Positions 59,261 to 64,000 of a stretch of DNA of 64,000 nt are shown piece after piece. The stretch comes from Streptomyces sp. ADI95-17 (GTDB lineage Bacteria; Actinomycetota; Actinomycetes; Streptomycetales; Streptomycetaceae). Numbering within the stretch: position 1 is the stretch's first letter; each line of letters opens with the position of its first letter. The translations under genes and the position numbers were made by a program. The DNA is taken from contig NZ_ML123044.1 of assembly GCF_003846175.1 (NCBI RefSeq), positions 1,647,427 to 1,711,426 of the forward strand, read 5' to 3'. The notes below the pieces were generated by a model. That model was not told where the DNA came from. It worked only from the letters and a program-made list of their open reading frames with translations, and made no database searches.

Positions 59261-60610
59261 ATGCCCGTACCCGTACCGCAGCAACGCGCCGAAGCCGCTG
59301 CGGAGGCCTCCCACGGCGCCGACCTCACCCTCCTGGTGATCGAGGACGACCCGGCGGGCACCTTCACCGTCCCCGAGCTGCCGGCCGCGGCCGGCACGAA
59401 GGTGCGCATACGCACCGCCCGCAATCTCACCGAGGCGGGCCGGCTCCTCACGGACGACGTCGACTGCATACTGCTGGACCTGGCCCTGCCCACCGGCAGC
59501 GAGACCCGCGCCTCCGGGGCCGGGGACGCGGCCGGACCCGACGGGCTCGCCACCCTGCAACACGTCCTGCGGATCGCCCCGGGCCACGCCGTCCTCGCCC
59601 TCACGGCACAGGACGACACCGCACTGGCCGCCGAGGCGGTACGGGTCGGAGCCCAGGACTACCTCTTCCGCGACGAGCTCGACGGCCGGCTCCTCAGCCG
59701 CGCCATCCGGTACGCCGTCGAGCGCAAGCGCGCCGACGCGGCCCAGCTCCGGCTCACCGAGTCCGCCCTGCGCGCCCAGGAGAACGCCCGCCTCGAACGC
59801 GGCCTGCTCCCGACGCCGCTGCTCGAAGGCTCCGATCTGCGCTTCGCGGCCCGCTACCGCCCCGGCCGCAGCCGCGCGCTGCTCGGCGGGGACTTCTACG
59901 ACACGGTCCGTACGCCCGACGGCACCGTCCACGCGATGATCGGCGACGTCTGCGGGCACGGCCCCGACGAGGCGGCGCTCGGCGTGGAACTGCGCATCGC
60001 GTGGCGGGCGCTGACCCTGGCCGGGCTCTGCGGCGACGAACTGCTCTCCACCCTCCAGCAGGTCCTGGAGCACGAGCGGGAGAGCGAGGAGATCTTCGCG
60101 ACGCTCTGCACCGTCGACATCGCCCCTGACGGCCGGCGCGCCGGCCTCTGCCTGGCGGGCCACCCCGCCCCGCTGATCGCCCGGCAGGGACGGGCCGCGC
60201 ACCTGCTCCCGTACGAGGACGGCGGCCCGGCCCTCGGCCTGCTGCCGCGCGCCCGGTGGCCGCGCCGGCAGGTGGATCTCGGCGGCACCTGGAGCCTGAT
60301 GATGTACACGGACGGGCTGATCGAAGGGCGCGTCGGCCCGGTCGGCACCCAGCGGCTGGGCCAGGACGGCATGGTCGCGATGATCAACCGGCAGCTGGCG
60401 GAGGGGCTGGCCGGCGAGGATCTCCTGGAGGCCGCGGTCGCCCAGGTGCGGGAGCTGAACGGCGGCGAACTGACCGACGACGTGGCGGTCCTCCTGCTCG
60501 ACCGCGACCAGAACGCCGTCCGCCGCCGGACCCCGGACGGCGAACGGGGCCGGAACGTCCTCCGGCCCCGCGCCGCGAACCCCGCGAGGGCTCAGCGCCC
60601 GCCGTTGTAG
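59261..60610 (+). CDS. Response regulator fused to a PP2C (SpoIIE/RsbU) phosphatase
   Basis: 449 residues. Receiver: LLVIEDDPAGTFTVPEL, phospho-acceptor Asp in CILLDLALP, Lys replaced by Arg-containing AQDYLFRDE. A short helix leads to a PP2C domain with metal motifs GGDFYDTV, MIGDVCGHGPDEAALG and the late ELTDDVAVLLLD. It should dephosphorylate an anti-sigma-antagonist in stress or developmental signalling. The partner kinase is not adjacent. Confidence 0.9.
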   Translation: MPVPVPQQRAEAAAEASHGADLTLLVIEDDPAGTFTVPELPAAAGTKVRIRTARNLTEAGRLLTDDVDCILLDLALPTGSETRASGAGDAAGPDGLATLQHVLRIAPGHAVLALTAQDDTALAAEAVRVGAQDYLFRDELDGRLLSRAIRYAVERKRADAAQLRLTESALRAQENARLERGLLPTPLLEGSDLRFAARYRPGRSRALLGGDFYDTVRTPDGTVHAMIGDVCGHGPDEAALGVELRIAWRALTLAGLCGDELLSTLQQVLEHERESEEIFATLCTVDIAPDGRRAGLCLAGHPAPLIARQGRAAHLLPYEDGGPALGLLPRARWPRRQVDLGGTWSLMMYTDGLIEGRVGPVGTQRLGQDGMVAMINRQLAEGLAGEDLLEAAVAQVRELNGGELTDDVAVLLLDRDQNAVRRRTPDGERGRNVLRPRAANPARAQRPPL

Positions 60611-60939
60611 GGCCCGTACGGCCCGTCGCTGCTGGAGCCGCCGCGCCGGCCGCTGCCGCCGCCCGAGACCGCCCGCAGCGCGGGCCGTACGTCCACCAGG
60701 AAGACGATGGACGCGACCACGCCCGCGATCTGCAGGAACAGCACCGACATGTAGAGGCCCAATACGTTCACGCCGACGGCGAGGCCGAGGATGAGCAGCC
60801 AGAAGGACTTCTTCTGCTTGTCCGCGGCCCGGTAGGCGTCCTCACGGGCCACCGCGGCCATGACCAGCGCGACCACCGCCAGCACCATCATGCCCACGTA
60901 GAGCAGCAGGACGAATTTGTTGAATCCTGTGAGCAACAT
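60592..60939 (-). CDS. DUF2516 membrane protein
   Basis: 115 residues from ATG 60937-60939 (a GTG at 60948 is also possible). Three hydrophobic segments (FNKFVLLLYVGMMVLAVVAL, FWLLILGLAVGVNVLGLYMS, LFLQIAGVVASIVFLVDV) and a Gly/Ser-rich tail with repeated GG. The 3' end overlaps that of the convergent PP2C gene by 19 bp. The family is widespread and uncharacterised. Confidence 0.85.
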   Translation of the reverse strand: MLLTGFNKFVLLLYVGMMVLAVVALVMAAVAREDAYRAADKQKKSFWLLILGLAVGVNVLGLYMSVLFLQIAGVVASIVFLVDVRPALRAVSGGGSGRRGGSSSDGPYGPYNGGR

Positions 60940-61119
60940 GGTGTGCACCGCCTAATAAATGGATGAGCGCCTCGCGGCCAAGGTACCGGGAGAACGAGCC
61001 GGGTACCCGTACGGTGCCCGGCCCCCGCCCTGCCACACGCCTGTCGGCGCCACAGCTCCGCCGTGGGGTGCCGTGACGCCGACAGTCTCCTGCTTCTGCT
61101 TCTACTGCCCCTGCTGCTT

Positions 61120-61764
61120 CTACTTCGCGCTCGGCGGAGTGGTCTTCTTCGCGACGGGCTTGCGCGCGGGCGCCTTCTTGGCGGGCGCGGCCGGGGCCTT
61201 GTTCTCCGGCTTGGCGGCCCTGGGCGCGGGCTTCGGCGCCGGTGCGGCCTTCGCCGGACCGGGCTTGGCGGCCGGCTGGGTCCTCGCGGTGCCGGTCGGC
61301 TTCGACTCCTTGCGCGGCTCCACGACGACGGCGATCTCGACGATCTCCTCGGCCGTCTCGCCCCGCCAGTTCTTCACGGTCTGCTCGCCGCGCTCGGCGA
61401 CCTTCTCGTACGTCTCCCGGGCCCGCACCGCGTACTCCGCGGCCACGCCCAGGCTCCGCAGCGCCAGGTCCTGCGCGTTCTCGCCCAGCTTCCGCAGGTC
61501 GCTGTCGAACGACCCGATCACCTCGGTGACCTTGGCCTGCATGGTGGCCTGCGCCTCCTTGGCCTGCGAGGTCACCTTCTCCTGCACGGCCTTGGGGTCG
61601 GTGTTGCGCACGGCCTCGATACGCTCCGGCGCCTCGGCACGCAGCTGCTCGATCAGCGCCGGGACCTTGCGCGCCTGCTCGACGGCGAGGTCGGCCGTAC
61701 CGGCGGCGAAGTAGAGGGGGGTCGGGTCGGTGAGGGTCTTGCGCAGGTCATCGGTGATGGCCAT
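61120..61764 (-). CDS. HbhA-like (heparin-binding haemagglutinin) protein
   Basis: 214 residues. An amphipathic helical part (DDLRKTLTDPTPLYFAAGTA, AQATMQAKVTEVIGSFDSDL) is followed by a Lys/Ala/Pro tail (ARKPVAKKTTPPSAK) like mycobacterial HbhA. HbhA-type tails bind polyanions such as heparin or DNA; here it may be a surface or nucleoid protein. No signal peptide is present. It lies 27 bp after the XRE gene on the same strand. Confidence 0.8.
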   Translation of the reverse strand: MAITDDLRKTLTDPTPLYFAAGTADLAVEQARKVPALIEQLRAEAPERIEAVRNTDPKAVQEKVTSQAKEAQATMQAKVTEVIGSFDSDLRKLGENAQDLALRSLGVAAEYAVRARETYEKVAERGEQTVKNWRGETAEEIVEIAVVVEPRKESKPTGTARTQPAAKPGPAKAAPAPKPAPRAAKPENKAPAAPAKKAPARKPVAKKTTPPSAK

Positions 61765-61791
61765 GACTGTGGTCCTCCCGGATCATCAGAC

Positions 61792-62331
61792 TCAGTTTGA
61801 GGGTTTCTCAGGCTTTGAAGGCGCGGAGGGTGTTGAGGGCGCGGAGGGTATGGAAGACGTCGAACGCTCCGAAGGCGTCGAGGACTCCTCAGCCGCGCCG
61901 GCACCGCCGCCGTCCGCACCGGCGTCGGGCCCTGACTCGTCGCCGGTCTCCGATCCGGCGGCGATGCCGGATTCCGGTCCGGGCTCGAACCCGTTCTCCT
62001 TGCGGAAGGAGTCGTAGATCTGCAGCAGCACGCTCTTCTGCCGCTCGTTGATGGACGGATCGGCCAGAATCACCGCCCGCGTCTCCAGATCCTCCCGCTC
62101 CCGCTCGTCCAGAATCCCGGCCCTTACGTAAAGGGTCTCGGCGGAGATCCGCAGCGCCTTGGCGACCTGCTGCAGCACCTCGGCGCTCGGCTTGCGCAGC
62201 CCGCGCTCGATCTGGCTGAGGTAGGGATTGGACACCCCGGCGGCATCGGCGAGCTGCCGCAGCGACAGCTGCGCGTTGCGCCGCTGCTCGCGCAGGTACT
62301 CACCGAGATTGCCGACGTTGAGGGATGCCAT
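61792..62331 (-). CDS. XRE-family transcriptional regulator
   Basis: 179 residues from ATG 62329-62331. HTH: YLREQRRNAQLSLRQLADAA then GVSNPYLSQIERGLRKPSAE. The tail is Ser/Pro/Glu-rich and disordered. The ATG is 27 bp from a perfect 28-bp palindrome, probably its own operator. It precedes the HbhA-like gene, so both may be co-regulated. Homologues are widely found paired this way. Confidence 0.85.
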   Translation of the reverse strand: MASLNVGNLGEYLREQRRNAQLSLRQLADAAGVSNPYLSQIERGLRKPSAEVLQQVAKALRISAETLYVRAGILDEREREDLETRAVILADPSINERQKSVLLQIYDSFRKENGFEPGPESGIAAGSETGDESGPDAGADGGGAGAAEESSTPSERSTSSIPSAPSTPSAPSKPEKPSN

Positions 62332-62357
62332 ACCCCGATGGTGCGCCACCCTTGCTA

Positions 62358-62385
62358 ACTTTTGCAAGCAGACGCTTGCAAAAGT
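62358..62385. promoter_or_regulatory. 28-bp perfect palindrome upstream of the XRE gene
   Basis: ACTTTTGCAAGC (62358-62369) and GCTTGCAAAAGT (62374-62385) flank AGAC. GTGCGCCAC occurs at 62341-62349 and again at 62384-62392 on either side. TGCAAGC-type arms fit an XRE dimer site. The position implies autorepression. Confidence 0.8.
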
Positions 62386-62608
62386 GCGCCACGCCACTCG
62401 CACGGCCCTGCGCGGAACGGGTGTCCGCTGTCCGTTCCCAGTGCTTGTGAGGGTTTCCCGCTGGATCTGCTCGGCGAAGTGATCGAGTCCCGATCAATCT
62501 GCGCGGCGAATGTCCTGTCTCGCTGAAGCCGAAGCAGTCTCGGTCGATGTGAGGCATCGGGCTGTACGTCTCGCTCAATCTCGGGCAACTGCCCCTGTGT
62601 CTCGCGTG

Positions 62609-63571
62609 TCAGCCCGGCGTGTCCATCAGGGCGGTGACATAGGCATCCAGCCGCTCCTCCACAGCTCGCGTCGTCAGCTCTGTTCTCCCGGCCTCCCGCC
62701 ACGGCTGCGACACCGACTGCACTTCCTCCGAGGCGGCCAGCGCGTCCCGCACCCGCCAGTACAGCCGCTCGCTCACGCTCGCAGCCAGCACACCGCCGGC
62801 CTCCTCGTACGCCTCGGCGAACCGCAGCCCCCAAGCCGGGCCGTGCAGCAGCGCGAGATTGACGGAGCAGTGCGCCACATCGAGATCGGCCGGGCCCCAG
62901 GAGGCTCCTGCCCAGTCGATGACGCCGGTGATCCGAGCGCCTTCCGGGTTCGAAGGCGACACGTCGAACAGCACGTTGCCGGGTTGGAAGTCCCGGTGCA
63001 GGAAGCGCCCTTCATAGGGTGGCGCGGGTCTGCGGATCACTTCGATAGCCGCGGCCCATACGGCCGCGTCGGCGCCTTTGGGAACCACGACGGTGTCGGC
63101 GGTCGTCAACGTCGTATATTCCCCGGGCCGCTCAGCGGGGTACACCGCGTGGATCGCGACAAGTTGACGGGCCAGCAGGCGCACACGCGCCTCCACTCCC
63201 ATGTCGTCAAGGACCGTCCGGCCCGCCAGATGGGTCATCAGGAGCGACGGATACTCGCACTGCGCGGCGGTCGGATCAACCGCGACCAGTGAAGGAGCCG
63301 GCACGGCGGTCCCCGCGAGCAAGGTCAGAGCGCCGGCCTCCCCAATCAGCCCGTCCTCGGCGTTCTCCATGTAAAACGGGTCGACGTAGCTCCGCAGCAC
63401 CAGGTCACGGGTGCCTCCGTCCCGTGTGCCGATGATCAGCCTCCGCATCTCGGCGGTGATGCCGCCGTGCAGCGCCTCGGCTTTGACGATCCGTTCGCCG
63501 GCTTCCAGGTGCCGACTCACCCAAACCAGCGTCAACGGTCGAACGGTCGCGGTCTCATCGTGGTTCATCAC
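62609..63571 (-). CDS. APH-fold phosphotransferase
   Basis: 320 residues. The catalytic loop is FLHRDFQPGNVLFD (H-x-D-x4-N) and the metal motif GVIDWAGASWGPADLDVAH. The N-lobe has GGITAEMRRLIIGTRDGGTR and the Lys position is replaced by RDLVLRSY, so ATP binding may be altered. Substrate unknown. Two initial Met codons leave the exact start open by one residue. Confidence 0.8.
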   Translation of the reverse strand: MMNHDETATVRPLTLVWVSRHLEAGERIVKAEALHGGITAEMRRLIIGTRDGGTRDLVLRSYVDPFYMENAEDGLIGEAGALTLLAGTAVPAPSLVAVDPTAAQCEYPSLLMTHLAGRTVLDDMGVEARVRLLARQLVAIHAVYPAERPGEYTTLTTADTVVVPKGADAAVWAAAIEVIRRPAPPYEGRFLHRDFQPGNVLFDVSPSNPEGARITGVIDWAGASWGPADLDVAHCSVNLALLHGPAWGLRFAEAYEEAGGVLAASVSERLYWRVRDALAASEEVQSVSQPWREAGRTELTTRAVEERLDAYVTALMDTPG

Positions 63572-63817
63572 CGTGCCACCTCATCATCCGGGCGGCGGCA
63601 CGGGCGAAGGCTTTTGCAGGTACCGACGGCCGTGCGGCTCAGTCCTTCCAGCAAGCCTGGATCCGGACGCAGATGCTCTAAGAGGCGCAAGTCAGACGTC
63701 AGTTGGGCGAGGCAGACGGACACTCGGCATCTCACTCAACCTGAGACACACCAGGTCAGACGGCCGCCGTGCCTCAGCTCCAGCGAGGCGGGACAGCGAA
63801 GTCTCCCGTGGGCTGAG

Positions 63818-63886
63818 CTACGGACGTCGCGCGACGAAGACGAACTCCTTGCCTGGCCGGTCAGGAGCGTCGCGTACGTCCTCCAC
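63818..63886 (-). pseudogene. 3' remnant of a methyltransferase gene
   Basis: The frame ending at TAG 63818-63820 reads VEDVRDAPDRPGKEFVFVAR then RP. EDVRDAPGKEFVFVAR is a common end of SAM methyltransferases. About 23 residues remain; beyond 63886 the other strand becomes TetR-like. Parallel to the scar at 9626-9991. Confidence 0.45.
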
Positions 63887-63888
63887 CG

Positions 63889-64000
63889 GTGTCCTTGCGC
63901 AAGGTCGCCGCCCGCCTGGACGCCGGCCCGATGCGGCTGTACAGATACATCTCCACCAAGGAGGAGCTGTTCGACCTCATGGTGGACGAGATCCAGGCCG
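63889..64000 (+). pseudogene. TetR-family regulator lacking its 5' end (runs off the window)
   Basis: From 63889 the plus strand reads VSLRKVAARLDAGPMRLYRY then ISTKEELFDLMVDEIQA, continuing past 64000. This is the recognition half of the TetR HTH; the first helix and normal start (~30 residues) are missing. A GTG at 63889 could still start a short product without proper DNA binding. The junction with a methyltransferase tail suggests deletion. Confidence 0.55.

Overview
The window is high-GC actinobacterial DNA, almost certainly a Streptomyces chromosome. The codon use, GTG/TTG starts and 4-nt stop/start overlaps fit. So do marker genes such as msiK, mshA, carD, phoRP/phoU, hbpS-senSR and a DUF2516 protein. 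Most of it is core chromosome. One accessory block lies at about 37.7-44.3 kb.

Region by region. 0-5.5 kb: redox sensing hbpS / senS-senR, with an ankyrin gene and the start of a lipoprotein gene, then small conserved genes. 5.5-10 kb: rhomboid-like protein, FAD oxidoreductase, a DUF11 protein with a Cys/His/Lys-Pro tail, a Nudix gene, and a deletion scar joining the 3' ends of a divergent MFS/TetR pair. 10-15.2 kb: a ThDP decarboxylase plus amino-acid dehydrogenase operon behind two palindromic operators, then a MerR regulator and a serine hydrolase. 15.3-22.4 kb: tRNA-Thr, msiK behind a DasR-like site, a sugar nucleotidyltransferase, DoxX protein, rlmB and cysS. 22.4-28.4 kb: an ABC importer operon (binding protein, fused permease, MFS exporter, F420/PPOX protein) preceded by a Zur-like palindrome. 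Its ATPase gene is missing and a repeat-rich ORF sits in the expected place. 28.5-37.7 kb: ispF/ispD/carD, a lipoprotein gene, phoP/phoR divergent from phoU across an 11-nt-repeat PHO box, a Cys-rich micropeptide gene, an MFS gene and gpmA.

37.7-44.3 kb is the mobile region. It has a tyrosine integrase, an excisionase-like HTH protein, two very small ORFs, long GGGAGGC and GGGTAAAGG palindromes, and ten copies of TGACGCA within 219 bp around a 15+15 bp inverted repeat. No Rep or transfer gene is recognisable. Next to it are a Tat-type flavin oxidase, an IS1380 transposase remnant, a displaced 3' fragment of tRNA-Arg(ACG), and two diverged ~125-bp att-arm-like repeats about 3 kb apart. This looks like a compact integrative or satellite element beside the remains of older integrations.

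44.3-48.6 kb is a peroxidase block: GAP-family membrane protein, a probable dimeric alpha-beta barrel protein, DyP peroxidase and a catalase-fold protein. 48.6-64 kb returns to core genes: a small kinase, a toxin-antitoxin pair, lipoproteins, two APH-fold kinases, a Tat-secreted beta-helix enzyme, a YbjN protein, mshA (mycothiol), a methyltransferase, an NlpC/P60 hydrolase, a response-regulator PP2C phosphatase, a HbhA-like protein and a self-operator XRE regulator. At the right edge a second deletion scar joins a methyltransferase tail to a TetR gene lacking its 5' end.
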